Of a stretch of 64,000 nt of DNA, positions 43,555 through 52,565 are shown piece by piece. The notes under the pieces are model-generated. The model was not told the origin of the DNA. It saw only the letters and a program-made list of their open reading frames with translations, and did not search any database. The position numbers and the translations under genes are program-made. Position 1 is the first letter of the stretch, and each line of letters begins with the position of its first letter. Source of the stretch: Bacillus sp. ISL-55 (GTDB lineage Bacteria > Bacillota > Bacilli > Bacillales > Cytobacillaceae); contig NZ_JAGGQU010000013.1 of assembly GCF_018613155.1 (NCBI RefSeq), positions 129,372 through 193,371 of the forward strand, read 5' to 3'.

Positions 43555-44331
43555 ATGGACTTTTTGACATTAACAGGGATCCAGCACACTTATTTCACCC
43601 AAACAACTGCTGTCAATGCATTAAATAATATTTCACTACATGTCCAGGAAGGTGAGTTTGTTTCCTTCCTGGGTCCGAGCGGCTGCGGCAAAACAACGCT
43701 GCTTTCGATCATCGCCGGGCTGATTGAGCCTACCGATGGGCAGGTAAAACTGGAGGGGAAATCAGTCAAGGAAGCTGCGAATCAAACTGGATATATGCTG
43801 CAGCAGGATTATTTATTTCCTTGGAAAACAATTGAGGAAAATATTTTTCTTGGGTTGAAGATTGGCGGAACCTTGGAAGATTCGAAAAAAGCTGAGGTTT
43901 TATCGCTGCTAAGGCAAATGGGTTTGGAGAATGTAGAAAAGCATTATCCAAAACAGCTATCCGGCGGGATGCGCCAGCGTGTGGCACTGGTAAGGACACT
44001 GGCAACAGAACCTAAGCTGCTCATGCTCGACGAACCTTTTTCCGCATTGGACTATCAAACGAAATTGAAGCTTGAGGACTTGGTTTCACGTACCTTTAAG
44101 GCTTTTGGTAAAACGGCGATTCTTGTCACACATGATATCGGAGAGGCGATAGCAATGAGCGACCGCATTTTCCTGTTTTCGCCAAGACCTGGCCGCCTGC
44201 ATAAAACTTTCTCGATACCAGAGGAGCTAAGGAACTTGAGTCCTTTCGAGGCCAGGAACCACCCTTTATACAATGAACTGTTCCAGACAGTATGGAAGGA
44301 GTTGGAGTCAATTGAGCCAGAAGAAAACTGA
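43555..44331 (+). CDS. ytlC: ABC transporter ATPase (YtlC)
   Basis: 258-aa ATPase of the nitrate/sulfonate/taurine class. Walker [10 protein letters not shown] (about 39-47), signature [13 protein letters not shown] (about 138-150), Walker [13 protein letters not shown] and switch His in LVTHDIGEA are intact. The ATG at 43555 lies eight bases after AGGAGG; an upstream in-frame TTG is inside the binding site. It overlaps ytlD by 20 bp. Confidence 0.92.
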   Translation: MDFLTLTGIQHTYFTQTTAVNALNNISLHVQEGEFVSFLGPSGCGKTTLLSIIAGLIEPTDGQVKLEGKSVKEAANQTGYMLQQDYLFPWKTIEENIFLGLKIGGTLEDSKKAEVLSLLRQMGLENVEKHYPKQLSGGMRQRVALVRTLATEPKLLMLDEPFSALDYQTKLKLEDLVSRTFKAFGKTAILVTHDIGEAIAMSDRIFLFSPRPGRLHKTFSIPEELRNLSPFEARNHPLYNELFQTVWKELESIEPEEN

Positions 44332-45118
44332 ACTCCTCCATCAAGAATATCTTAAAAAGTTAAGACGCGAGAAAAAAATTGTCCGTATCTATCAATTGCT
44401 GATCTTCATTGCCTTTTTTTCCATATGGGAAATCTCGAGCCAGCAAAAATGGATCGACCCGCTCCTATTCAGTTCACCGTCAAAAATCTGGAACATGTTA
44501 ATCGAAAAGACGATGGATGGTTCATTGGCCGTGAATCTTGGCGTGACATTGGCCGAAACCGTACTTGGATTTATCATCGGTACACTAGCAGGTACAATAC
44601 TCGCAGCAATATTATGGTGGTCTCCGCTGCTTTCCAGGATTTTGGATCCATACCTGGTAATATTAAATTCGATGCCAAAGGTTGCCCTGGGCCCGATATT
44701 GATTGTTGCGCTAGGCACCAATATGACTTCGATTATTGCGATGGGGGCAATCATCTCCATCATCATCACGACTATCGTGGTGTATACCGCTTTTAAAGAG
44801 GTGGACCCAAATTATCTGAAAGTGCTGCAGACATTCGGAGCAACTAGGACTCAGAGCTTTCGGGAGGCAATCTTGCCAGCATCTTTCCCTACGATCATTT
44901 CTACTTTGAAAGTGAATGTGGGCCTGAGCTGGGTAGGTGTGATTGTCGGGGAATTCCTCGTTTCGGCCCGTGGTCTCGGATATATGATCATCTACGGTTT
45001 CCAGGTTTTCAATTTCACACTCGTGTTCCTGTCATTGCTCGTCATCGCGGTGTTCGCGACCGTTATGTACCAGCTTGTCGAACTGCTTGAGAAGAAACTG
45101 ATCAAAAGCAATCAATAA
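44312..45118 (+). CDS. ytlD: ABC transporter permease (YtlD)
   Basis: 268-aa permease of the SsuC/TauC type with six helices and the EAA loop ([20 protein letters not shown], about 180-200) that docks on YtlC. The TTG start at 44312 follows AAGGAG inside ytlC, giving a 20-bp overlap; a longer open frame upstream is a shadow of ytlC. Last gene of the operon, followed by a terminator. Confidence 0.92.
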   Translation: MSQKKTELLHQEYLKKLRREKKIVRIYQLLIFIAFFSIWEISSQQKWIDPLLFSSPSKIWNMLIEKTMDGSLAVNLGVTLAETVLGFIIGTLAGTILAAILWWSPLLSRILDPYLVILNSMPKVALGPILIVALGTNMTSIIAMGAIISIIITTIVVYTAFKEVDPNYLKVLQTFGATRTQSFREAILPASFPTIISTLKVNVGLSWVGVIVGEFLVSARGLGYMIIYGFQVFNFTLVFLSLLVIAVFATVMYQLVELLEKKLIKSNQ

Positions 45119-45119
45119 C

Positions 45120-45144
45120 GAAGCCGGGATTATATGCCGGCTTC
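45120..45144 (+). terminator. ytlACD terminator
   Basis: GAAGCCGG / CCGGCTTC followed by TTTTCTGT two bases after the ytlD stop. Confidence 0.88.
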
Positions 45145-45196
45145 TTTTCTGTCTAAAAAATTTCCGGTAAAAATGAACTTGGCCGAAAAAAAAGGA

Positions 45197-45330
45197 TTTT
45201 CGCCAATATAATTGTGAACACCGCCAATAAAATCAGATTTTCGCTAATAAAATTGTGAACTCCCCCAATAAAATCTGATTTACGCCAATAAAGTTGTGAA
45301 CTCCGCCAATAAGATGAGATTTTCGCCAAT
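45197..45330. repeat. Tandem array D, 41-bp period, about three and a half copies
   Basis: Units TTTTCGCCAATAAAATTGTG + AACTCCGCCAATAAAATCTGA. Each unit holds two CGCCAAT boxes; no TGTCCG stem is present. It lies between convergent ytlD and ytkD, with no gene seen. Confidence 0.9.
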
Positions 45331-45413
45331 ATATCAGAACCAGGCTTACAAACAACAGTTAATTTCGATGCAATTTATCCACATAACACAAAAAAAGCGG
45401 CAATCAGCCACTT

Positions 45414-45881
45414 TTACAACTTTTCTTGCAAAAACTTAAGACTATGCTTGATCACATCGTCCTTCATGATAAAACTGTACTCTTCCCTCATTCTTTCCAC
45501 CAGTAAATCGCCGCTTATAAGGACTGGGCCGCCAGTTTCCAGGTAATCATCCTGCAGCAGTATCTTTTCTGCTTCACCGAAAAAGATTCTTTTTACAAAT
45601 GAATCTTGATTATCACTAACCTGATACTCCCCGATGCTCTCAAGCCTGGATAAGACGGCGCCAGTCTCCTCCATAACCTCACGGCGGGCTGCATCTTCCA
45701 AGGTTTCACCTTTTTCCACTTTGCCGCCAGGGAACTCAAGTCCTCTGACTTTATGTTGAGTCAAAAGCCATTTGTCTTGATATTTACAGATGACCAGCAC
45801 ATGTTGCGCCCTTTTTTCAAAGGCATTTTCCTGAAAGGATAAGGTCACCTCTCCGCCGTTTATATCTTTAAACTTTTCCAT
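45414..45881 (-). CDS. ytkD: Nudix hydrolase (YtkD, 8-oxo-dGTPase type)
   Basis: 155-aa Nudix enzyme. The Nudix box GGKVEKGETLEDAARREVME + ETG (about 60-82) has all the catalytic Glu residues. B. subtilis YtkD hydrolyses oxidised (deoxy)nucleoside triphosphates such as 8-oxo-dGTP and has RNA pyrophosphohydrolase activity. The start at 45881 has GGGGGAG upstream; the longer frame lacks a site. Confidence 0.88.
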   Translation of the reverse strand: MEKFKDINGGEVTLSFQENAFEKRAQHVLVICKYQDKWLLTQHKVRGLEFPGGKVEKGETLEDAARREVMEETGAVLSRLESIGEYQVSDNQDSFVKRIFFGEAEKILLQDDYLETGGPVLISGDLLVERMREEYSFIMKDDVIKHSLKFLQEKL

Positions 45882-45943
45882 AAAAAGTTCTCCCCCGCCA
45901 TTAAACATGTTCTAATTATATAGAAAATTAGACAATGAATAAA

Positions 45944-45963
45944 CCGCAGACATCTGTCTGCGG
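45944..45963 (-). terminator. Terminator between ytkD and the following gene
   Basis: CCGCAGACA / TGTCTGCGG followed by TTTATT on the minus strand, just after the stop of the gene at 45969. Confidence 0.75.
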
Positions 45964-45968
45964 CTGTT

Positions 45969-46289
45969 CTATTTTTCAGGGAGGATCCCCATGCTTTCAA
46001 TATGGTTCTTGGCTTCGTCATCGCCTAGTTTATAAATCATTTCATAGGTCTGGATCAGTTGTCTGTCGAGCGCATCATTTTCACGATCATAATGGTATTG
46101 CACATATGGAACGTGCGCCCGCATGAAATTCTGCCAGCCTGTTGAATGGCCCTGATCGAATATTTCCCTTAACGCGGTGATTTCTTCGTCATCTGCCTCA
46201 ATTTTAAAGTTCCATGGAGATGCAGTTGAAACGCTTTGAATCTCGCCATCACTGATGTTGATATAATATGTTTTTTTGCCTTCTGGCAT
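45969..46289 (-). CDS. Conserved small soluble protein of unknown function
   Basis: 106 aa, acidic, no signal or membrane segment. A beta-rich start (KKTYYINISDGEIQSVSTAS) leads into a helical region rich in His/Tyr (AHVPYVQYHYDRENDALDRQ). The ATG at 46289 has GAGGTGAGG upstream. No named family is recognised. It lies in the ytkD-dps interval in its own unit. Confidence 0.7.
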   Translation of the reverse strand: MPEGKKTYYINISDGEIQSVSTASPWNFKIEADDEEITALREIFDQGHSTGWQNFMRAHVPYVQYHYDRENDALDRQLIQTYEMIYKLGDDEAKNHIESMGILPEK

Positions 46290-46542
46290 ATGCCTCACCT
46301 CATGGATATCGTTCCCTGCGTCTATATTCGTTTATACTGAATATCTTTAAAATAAATAATTTTTTCTGCCCTCCAAATTACTCTTCAAGTTATCTGTATG
46401 TTAAAATTAAACCAAATAAAGATACAGGTAACTCAGCAACCCAACAGGAAAATACTTCAATTTCAAGGCATATTTTTTCCGCTGGAGGGTATTAAATAAT
46501 TATAAGGAATTATGGACGATTAAGAAGGAGAGGTGAAATCTA

Positions 46543-46800
46543 ATGAAACTGATTGATGAGCTATACGAACTGTACCGCAATAAATTGACCGGTGATGAAG
46601 AGGATATCGATATGCTCGCTTTTGCCTTCCTTGAAGAAATGAACCGCGAGGACTTGTTGAAAATTATCCAGGACCTTGATAAGCAGGAGCTTTATGATTT
46701 GATGGGCCTTTACTTAATCGAGAGCTTGAAAGGAAAGTTTGCTCAGGATGATTTCGGCGCGCGATCTGTCAATCCATATCCTTCCCGGAATGTGCACTAA
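46543..46800 (+). CDS. Small acidic protein, Bacillaceae-conserved
   Basis: 85 aa, strongly acidic and helical (ELYRNKLTGDEEDIDMLAFA). It resembles the uncharacterised DUF6154-type family, from memory and not certain. Ribosome binding site GAAGGAGAGG; own terminator at 46824. No functional motif is visible. Confidence 0.7.
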   Translation: MKLIDELYELYRNKLTGDEEDIDMLAFAFLEEMNREDLLKIIQDLDKQELYDLMGLYLIESLKGKFAQDDFGARSVNPYPSRNVH

Positions 46801-46823
46801 TCCTTGTAACTAACCATACATAC

Positions 46824-46844
46824 AAACCGGCTGCGTGCCGGTTT
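46824..46844 (+). terminator. Terminator of the 85-aa gene
   Basis: AAACCGGC-TGCGT-GCCGGTTT followed by TTCTTTTT. Confidence 0.85.
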
Positions 46845-46879
46845 TTCTTTTTGCCTTATTTTCCTAGATCACTGAAAAA

Positions 46880-46903
46880 AACTGGCCGATTTACCGGCCA
46901 GTT
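46880..46903 (-). terminator. dps terminator
   Basis: AACTGGCCG / CGGCCAGTT with TTTTTT on the minus strand, six bases after the dps stop. Confidence 0.88.
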
Positions 46904-46908
46904 TCCTT

Positions 46909-47349
46909 TTATCCAAGATAAGCTTTGAACATCCACATATGCTTGCGAAGGCTCATTTTCACTTCTGTCATCATATCTGCTGTAGCTGTATCTTCTGCTT
47001 TTTCTGCTAGTTCAATTGCTGCCTGAAGCTCGTCCACGATTGTGGCAAAGTCATCATGCAGTTGTTTGACCATGTCCTCTTCTTTTTCTGAACCAGATGC
47101 TTCTTTGATCGAGGATAATTCAAGGTACTCTTTGAGCGTTGCAACAGGCTTTCCTTCCAATGCAAGAATTCTTTCGGCGAATTCATCAATGATTGTCGCT
47201 GCTTCGTTATAAAGCTCTTCGAATTTTACATGCAGCGTGAAAAAGTGCCGCCCTTTTACATACCAATGATAGTTGTGAAGCTTCGTGTAAAGAACCGTCC
47301 AGTTTGCAACTTGCTTGTTAACCGCTTGAATTAAATCTTTTTGTGCCAT
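46909..47349 (-). CDS. dps: Dps-family DNA-protection ferritin
   Basis: 146-aa ferritin-like protein forming dodecamers that oxidise and store iron and shield DNA. Ferroxidase residues lie in NYHWYVKGRHFFTLHVKFEE (about 27-46) and the IIDEFAERILALEG helix (about 53-66). A GTTTTT-N14-GGGAAT sequence 35-60 bases upstream suggests general-stress sigma-B control, as for B. subtilis dps. Ribosome binding site AGGGAGG. Confidence 0.95.
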   Translation of the reverse strand: MAQKDLIQAVNKQVANWTVLYTKLHNYHWYVKGRHFFTLHVKFEELYNEAATIIDEFAERILALEGKPVATLKEYLELSSIKEASGSEKEEDMVKQLHDDFATIVDELQAAIELAEKAEDTATADMMTEVKMSLRKHMWMFKAYLG

Positions 47350-47383
47350 AGGTTATTCATCCTCCCTTTTAGTCATAGTTTAT

Positions 47384-47409
47384 ATTCCCCTTTCTGTCTT
47401 ATAAAAAAC
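47384..47409 (-). promoter_or_regulatory. Candidate sigma-B promoter of dps
   Basis: Minus strand GTTTTT-N14-GGGAAT against sigma-B GTTTAA-N12-15-GGGWAW, about 35 bases from the dps start. Confidence 0.5.
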
Positions 47410-47483
47410 ATGCTGCCAGCAACTTTTTACCTATATCGGAAGAGAACATGCTACAATAATTTTGAAGCAAAGGAGGCCCTTGT

Positions 47484-47651
47484 ATGTATACCGTTTTGAT
47501 TATTTCAGTCATAATCGTTATCATTGTTTTAATATTAAGTGTAGTCACCACTTCAAAGGCATATCAGTATAAACATACCGTCGATCCGGTTGACAACAAT
47601 AACAGCCATGCAGACTCTAATGAACCAAAATCTCAGGATGAAAATAAATAA
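47484..47651 (+). CDS. ytzI: YtzI-like small membrane protein
   Basis: 55 aa: N-terminal membrane helix (IISVIIVIIVLILSVV, about 6-21) and a short hydrophilic Asn/Asp-rich tail (DPVDNNNSHADSNEPKSQDE). Strong ribosome binding site AAGGAGG. Its place between dps and the YidD gene fits B. subtilis ytzI. Function unknown. Confidence 0.75.
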   Translation: MYTVLIISVIIVIIVLILSVVTTSKAYQYKHTVDPVDNNNSHADSNEPKSQDENK

Positions 47652-47675
47652 AAGGAGCTGGAAATCAGCTCCTTT
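47651..47675 (+). terminator. ytzI terminator
   Basis: AAAGGAGCTG / CAGCTCCTTT followed by TT, starting at the ytzI stop codon. Confidence 0.82.
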
Positions 47676-47702
47676 TTAGAGTTTAAAGAAGGGATGAACA
47701 CC

Positions 47703-47957
47703 ATGTTAAAAAAAGCATTCATCGGGATTATCCGTTTTTACCAGGTTGTCATTTCGCCATTAAAGCCGCCTACATGCCGCTTCTATCCTACATGCTCACA
47801 TTACGGGCTTGAAGCGATTAAAAGATTCGGTCCCTTCAAAGGCGGCTGGCTGACGATTGTACGCATCCTTAAGTGCCAGCCCTTCCATCCAGGAGGCATG
47901 GACCCGGTACCGGAAGAGTGGCCATCAAAGAAAAACGCTAAAGCTCATAACCATTAA
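47703..47957 (+). CDS. yidD: Membrane protein insertion efficiency factor YidD (YtjA)
   Basis: 84 aa with the full YidD signature: [20 protein letters not shown] and [17 protein letters not shown], three conserved Cys and a PFHPGG block. It sits at the inner membrane and aids Sec/YidC insertion. The second ATG (47703) is chosen because AAGGG abuts the first. It faces the carbonic anhydrase gene, 3 bp apart. Confidence 0.93.
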   Translation: MLKKAFIGIIRFYQVVISPLKPPTCRFYPTCSHYGLEAIKRFGPFKGGWLTIVRILKCQPFHPGGMDPVPEEWPSKKNAKAHNH

Positions 47958-47960
47958 AAA

Positions 47961-48524
47961 TTACTTTTCATAGCCATCGATTACTTGATCAAGCCTTCCC
48001 GTTGAAGGATCGATCACAAGGCCATGAACCGGAACATCCTTAGGCATCAAGGGATGGTTTCTAACGATTTCGACACTGTGGGCAACGCTGTCCTTGACGT
48101 TATCGAAACCGTGCAGCCATTCCTTCACGTCTATTCCGGAGTAATTCAATGTATTCAGCATGTCATCGCTGACTCCACGCCTTTTCATTTCCTCAATCAT
48201 GCCATCCGGCTTCATTCCACTCATGCCGCAGTCGTAATGGCCAATGATCGCCACTTCCTCCGCCTGCAGCTGGTAAACTGCGACAAGCAGGCTTCTCATG
48301 ATACTTCCAAACGGGTGCATGATTAGCGCACCGGCATTTTTGACAATTTTCACATCACCATTGCGGATATTCAAAGCTCTTGGCAAAAGTTCAACAAGCC
48401 TCGTATCCATGCAAGTTAAAATAACCATCTTTTTATTCGGAAACTTAGTCGTAGTGAATTCTTCATATTTCTTTTCAGTTACAAATTTCTCATTAAAATC
48501 AAGGATTTCATCAAGCATTCGCAT
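47961..48524 (-). CDS. ytiB: Beta-class carbonic anhydrase (YtiB)
   Basis: 187-aa zinc enzyme hydrating CO2. Zinc ligands and dyad are in LTCMDTRLVELLP (about 37-49) and IGHYDCGMSGM (about 95-105). The short length without N-terminal helices fits the YtiB group. The ATG at 48524 has GGAGAAGG upstream. Confidence 0.92.
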   Translation of the reverse strand: MRMLDEILDFNEKFVTEKKYEEFTTTKFPNKKMVILTCMDTRLVELLPRALNIRNGDVKIVKNAGALIMHPFGSIMRSLLVAVYQLQAEEVAIIGHYDCGMSGMKPDGMIEEMKRRGVSDDMLNTLNYSGIDVKEWLHGFDNVKDSVAHSVEIVRNHPLMPKDVPVHGLVIDPSTGRLDQVIDGYEK

Positions 48525-48638
48525 ATATTCCTTCTCCTTTTAAAAGTTTTCTTTCTAATAGAATACCGTAAACTGAACGTGAACAAAAATATTTTACTTG
48601 ATTTTGCTGTCATCCTTTTGTATGATACATAAGGTAAA

Positions 48639-48653
48639 TCGTAACCATTACGA
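48639..48653 (+). promoter_or_regulatory. Zur-type operator before the zinc-binding lipoprotein
   Basis: TCGTAACCATTACGA matches the Bacillus Zur box TCGTAATNATTACGA at all but one position. A half-site TCGTAATGA recurs at 48711, nearer the gene. Zur would repress when zinc is sufficient. Confidence 0.82.
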
Positions 48654-48746
48654 ATTAATATTTTTGTATATGAATAGAAAACTAATAACAAATAAACTCC
48701 AATTCCTAAATCGTAATGAGTCCGTTTTGACTATCAGGAGGCACAT

Positions 48747-49766
48747 ATGAAAAAAACTGCATTTATTTTATCTATATTTATGGTCTTTGCTGCTTTTCTA
48801 AGCGGCTGTGGGCAGAATGCTACTGATCAAAAGAAGAACGATGACCTGTTTCAAGTCTATACCACTGTATACCCACTCCAGTTTTTCGCACAGCAAATTG
48901 GCGGTGATTATGTAAATGTTGAAACCGTTTATCCACCGGGAGCAGATGAGCATACATTCGAGCCCTCCCAAAAAGATATGATGGCACTGGCAGACGCAGA
49001 CTTATTTTTCTATATCGGCCTGGGCCTGGAAGGTTTTGTTGATAAAGCCAGTAAGACTCTTAAAAATGAGGATGTAAAAATGGTACCGGTTGGTGAATCT
49101 TTGCATCTGGATGAGGCTGCCCATGAAGATGAGGTTCACACTGAGGATAGCTCGACTGAGGAAGGTCATGATGAAAAAACTCATGACGAAGAAGAACATG
49201 CTGATGAAGAGCATTCAGAAGAGGATGGGCACAATCACGGAGATTTTGACCCTCACGTCTGGCTTGATCCGATTTACGCAAACGAGCTGGCACTCGCAAT
49301 CAAAGAACAATTATCAGAACAGATGCCTGAACATAAAGATACTTTCGAACAGAATTACACAGAGCTGACTGCGCAATTAAAGGATCTTGACAAGGTATTC
49401 TCAAAGGTTATTGGTTCAGCCAAACGCAAGGAAATCCTTGTATCACACTCTGCCTTTAGTTATTGGGAGGAGCGTTACGGAATCCAGCAAATCAGTATTT
49501 CTGGCCAATCAACTACTAATGAGCCATCTCAAAAAGAGCTTCAAAAGTTGATTACCTACGCCAAAGATGAAAAAATCAAATATGTTTTGAACGAACAAAA
49601 TTTCAACTCCAAGCTGGCAAAAATGGTCCAGGAAGAAATCGGTGCAAAATCGCTAACTCTTCACAACCTTTCCGTATTGACCGATGAAGATCTTAAAAAT
49701 AATGAAACCTACTTCACGTTAATGGAAAAAAATATCGCTACCCTTGGAAAAGCGTTGAATGAATAA
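48747..49766 (+). CDS. znuA: Zinc-binding lipoprotein (ZnuA/AdcA-type)
   Basis: 339-aa cluster A-1 binding protein for high-affinity Zn2+ import. Lipobox LSGCG (Cys about 21), metal-binding His in GADEHTFEPS (about 71), a His/Asp/Glu-rich loop (about 120-170) containing HDEKTHDEEEHADEEHSEED, DPHVWLDP, and VSHSAFSYW are visible. A Zur-type box lies about 100 bp upstream. No permease or ATPase gene is adjacent; it must use a transporter encoded elsewhere. A terminator follows. Confidence 0.93.
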   Translation: MKKTAFILSIFMVFAAFLSGCGQNATDQKKNDDLFQVYTTVYPLQFFAQQIGGDYVNVETVYPPGADEHTFEPSQKDMMALADADLFFYIGLGLEGFVDKASKTLKNEDVKMVPVGESLHLDEAAHEDEVHTEDSSTEEGHDEKTHDEEEHADEEHSEEDGHNHGDFDPHVWLDPIYANELALAIKEQLSEQMPEHKDTFEQNYTELTAQLKDLDKVFSKVIGSAKRKEILVSHSAFSYWEERYGIQQISISGQSTTNEPSQKELQKLITYAKDEKIKYVLNEQNFNSKLAKMVQEEIGAKSLTLHNLSVLTDEDLKNNETYFTLMEKNIATLGKALNE

Positions 49767-49775
49767 TAATTGGTT

Positions 49776-49803
49776 GCCTCCTTATTTGCGGGAGGCTTTT
49801 TTT
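49776..49803 (+). terminator. znuA terminator
   Basis: GCCTCC / GGAGGC followed by a run of seven T, shortly after the stop. Confidence 0.82.
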
Positions 49804-49885
49804 ATTGCCTTTGAAATTTGAGCACATATTATCTATTAAATTGAAAATAATATTGGGAGTTATATTACGGAAAGGAAGTTAAATA

Positions 49886-51247
49886 ATGGATGATGTTTTA
49901 ATTGCCCGCTCTCTATTCGGCACAACAATGGGTTTCCATATTATCAATGCCACCATCGGGGTTGGATTGCCATTGATGATTCTGGCGGCAGAACTTCTCT
50001 ACCAGAAAACCAACGATAGTGATTATGCCGTCATGGCTAAAAGATGGACAAAAGCATTTGCGGTGACATTAGGTGTCGGCATCCCAACCGGAACGATTGC
50101 AGGAGTCCAGCTCTCTCTTCTATGGCCAGGATTCATGGAAGTTGTCGGCAGAGTAATGGCTCTGCCATTTCAGATTGAGATTTATGCTTTTTTTATCGAG
50201 GCTTTATTCATGTCTATCTATGTTTACGCAGCTGACAGGATCTCACCTTGGATGAGGATCGCCAGTCTAACCCTTGTAGCTCTCGGCGCTCTTGCTTCAG
50301 CTGTGCTGATTACGAATGTTCACGCATTCCAGGGTACACCAAGAGGGTTCCGTGTGGAAAACGGTGAATTAGTGGACATTGACCCATGGGCTGCCTTTTG
50401 GAATCCAAGCTTTGTCGTAACAGGCGGGCACGTTGTCGTCACGGCCTATATGACCGGCGCATTCATCATCGCCACTGTAGCTGCCTATAAAATGTTGAGA
50501 AGTGATTTTGGTTCAAGAGTGTATAAATTCCACCAGAAGGCCCTTATGGCCAGCTTGATCATAGGCGGGATATTCTCCATCCTGACAGCCGTCAATGGTC
50601 ATTCTGCCGCCCAATACCTTCATGAATACCAGCCTGAAAAATTGGCAGGTGCTGAAGGGCTTTTTGAGACACAGAAATATGCGCCTCTTGCTATTGGCGG
50701 ATTCACCGACCGGGAGACTGAATCGGTCAAATGGGGAATCGAGATACCATGGGCATTAAGCTTCCTTGCGGGCAATTCATTTGACACCGAGGTAAAAGGA
50801 CTGAATGATTTTCCCGAGGAACATTGGCCGCCACTGTTTATCCATACACTATTTAATGCAATGGTCGGTGTCGGGATGCTGTTGATCACTCTCTCTATGA
50901 TTGCCTTTGTCTGGAACAAAATTTTAAAGAAAGAAAAGTTCCCGAAATTCCTGATGTGGCTTTTTGTCGCTACAGGTCCTCTAGCCATGCTGGGAATCGA
51001 ATTCGGCTGGGTTTTTGCTTGTACCGGCAGGCAGCCTTGGGTGATCTATCATGTCCTTTCAACGGAGGATGCTGCAACCACCGCTTCAAACCTGGGTATT
51101 TTATTTATTCTGTTTGCCGGGGTTTACGTTTTACTCGGGGTAATGGAAATCATTGTGCTTCGTTACTTCTTCCGGAAAAATACAGTTTTAGATGATTTAA
51201 ACAGGGCACAGCAAAAAGAAATCCCTTTGTATGGTTCCAACTCATGA
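49886..51247 (+). CDS. ythA: Cytochrome bd-type quinol oxidase subunit I (YthA)
   Basis: 453-aa membrane subunit carrying the haems of a bd-type oxidase that reduces O2 with menaquinol. The N-terminal haem ligand is in GTTMGFHIINATIGVGLPL (His19), and the GWVFACTGRQPWVIYHVLST block (about 372-391) is typical of CydA. The short Q-loop fits the Bacillus YthA group (cyanide-insensitive type). The ythB gene follows at 14 bp. No cydC/D assembly genes are in the window. Confidence 0.92.
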   Translation: MDDVLIARSLFGTTMGFHIINATIGVGLPLMILAAELLYQKTNDSDYAVMAKRWTKAFAVTLGVGIPTGTIAGVQLSLLWPGFMEVVGRVMALPFQIEIYAFFIEALFMSIYVYAADRISPWMRIASLTLVALGALASAVLITNVHAFQGTPRGFRVENGELVDIDPWAAFWNPSFVVTGGHVVVTAYMTGAFIIATVAAYKMLRSDFGSRVYKFHQKALMASLIIGGIFSILTAVNGHSAAQYLHEYQPEKLAGAEGLFETQKYAPLAIGGFTDRETESVKWGIEIPWALSFLAGNSFDTEVKGLNDFPEEHWPPLFIHTLFNAMVGVGMLLITLSMIAFVWNKILKKEKFPKFLMWLFVATGPLAMLGIEFGWVFACTGRQPWVIYHVLSTEDAATTASNLGILFILFAGVYVLLGVMEIIVLRYFFRKNTVLDDLNRAQQKEIPLYGSNS

Positions 51248-51261
51248 AAGGATGATCCATT

Positions 51262-52311
51262 TTGACTGACGCGCTAACTGCCATCACCGTACTGTGGGGC
51301 TTCGTCTTTATCTATGCTGTCATGGCGACAATGGACTTCGGAGCAGGGTTCTGGTCGATGGTTTATATCAATAAAACAAAAACAAAGGCAACGAATATTG
51401 CCAACCGCTATCTGTCGCCGACCTGGGAGGTCACGAATACCTTTATCGTTGCGCTTGTTGTCGCGGTTTACAGCATGTTTCCTAGAGCTGCTTACACTTT
51501 GGGAACCGTATTGCTGATTCCCGGCAGTATGATTTTACTGCTATTGTCATTGCGAAGTGCTTTCCTTGTTTTTTCGAATATTGCGGAGGATTATCGGAAG
51601 GTGCTCACTTATATTTCTGGAATTAGCGGAATTCTGATTCCTGGCTTGCTGATCAGCGTCCTGCCGATCACCCATGGCGGTTTCGTAGAGTTTACGGCTA
51701 GCGCACAGAATTTGGATTTGGGCAAATTGTTCACAAGTCCAAATGTCTACGCTTTTATTGGTTTCGCTGTCGCCAGTACACTTTTCCTGTCATCCCTGCT
51801 GCTAGCTGATTATTCCAAAGCCTCCGATGAGCTTCAGGCTTATCACGTATATAGGCGTGATGCATTGATTATGGGGCCGATTTCGCTATTCATGGCTTTT
51901 GCGATCATGCTGACATTAAGAAATGAAGCAGCTTGGATTTACGATAAAATGATGGATGACCTCTCCATTCTGATTCTTTCGGTTATATTATTTCTGATCG
52001 GAGGTCTGGCACTTATCCTTCCATCGATAAATAATAAATCACTCAGAGGAATTCCAAGGCTTGCAGTCATCTTGATCACATTTCAATACCTGGCAGCAAG
52101 CTATGTTTACGGAAAGGCTCATCTGCCTTACATCGTATATCCAGAAGTAACAATACAATCCGCTTTTACAGACCCAAACTCATTCCGGGCTGTTTTCACG
52201 ACATACATCGTCGGATTTTTAATCCTTTTTCCCGGCTTTATTTATTTTTGGAGTCTGTTCATGCAGGATAAACGGTACTTGCGGCAGAAAAAAACGAAAG
52301 AACAAACTTAA
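51262..52311 (+). CDS. ythB: Cytochrome bd-type quinol oxidase subunit II (YthB)
   Basis: 349-aa polytopic partner of YthA with about nine helices (ITVLWGFVFIYAVMATMDFG at the N-terminus, the GFD-like MDFGAGFW motif) and a basic C-terminus. The start is TTG behind AAAGGATG. It lies in one operon with ythA. Diverged relative to canonical CydB, in line with the YthB subgroup. Confidence 0.9.
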   Translation: MTDALTAITVLWGFVFIYAVMATMDFGAGFWSMVYINKTKTKATNIANRYLSPTWEVTNTFIVALVVAVYSMFPRAAYTLGTVLLIPGSMILLLLSLRSAFLVFSNIAEDYRKVLTYISGISGILIPGLLISVLPITHGGFVEFTASAQNLDLGKLFTSPNVYAFIGFAVASTLFLSSLLLADYSKASDELQAYHVYRRDALIMGPISLFMAFAIMLTLRNEAAWIYDKMMDDLSILILSVILFLIGGLALILPSINNKSLRGIPRLAVILITFQYLAASYVYGKAHLPYIVYPEVTIQSAFTDPNSFRAVFTTYIVGFLILFPGFIYFWSLFMQDKRYLRQKKTKEQT

Positions 52312-52394
52312 AGCTTCCTGAATTTAGCGGGAATTACCTGCTTCAGTTCGCTGCATGCTAAGGTTGTATCAAACCAAAAAGGAGTGGTACACCG

Positions 52395-52550
52395 ATGGCA
52401 AAAGATGTATTATGTGAAGTCAATAACTGCCAGTATTGGAAGGATGGAAATCTTTGCAGTGCCGATCAAATATATGTTGTCAGCCATGTCGGCGAGACAG
52501 CCGATAACAGCCGGGAAACAGACTGCAAAACCTTTGAAGCGTTGAGTTAA
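52395..52550 (+). CDS. DUF1540 cysteine-rich small protein
   Basis: 51 aa with the DUF1540 pattern: LCEVNNCQYWKDGNLCSAD, then ETDCKTFEALS, giving four spaced cysteines that probably bind a metal. Strong ribosome binding site AAAGGAG. Function unknown; such genes are common and often multiple in Bacillaceae and Clostridia. Confidence 0.85.
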   Translation: MAKDVLCEVNNCQYWKDGNLCSADQIYVVSHVGETADNSRETDCKTFEALS

Positions 52551-52565
52551 TTAGAAAAGCGCATG

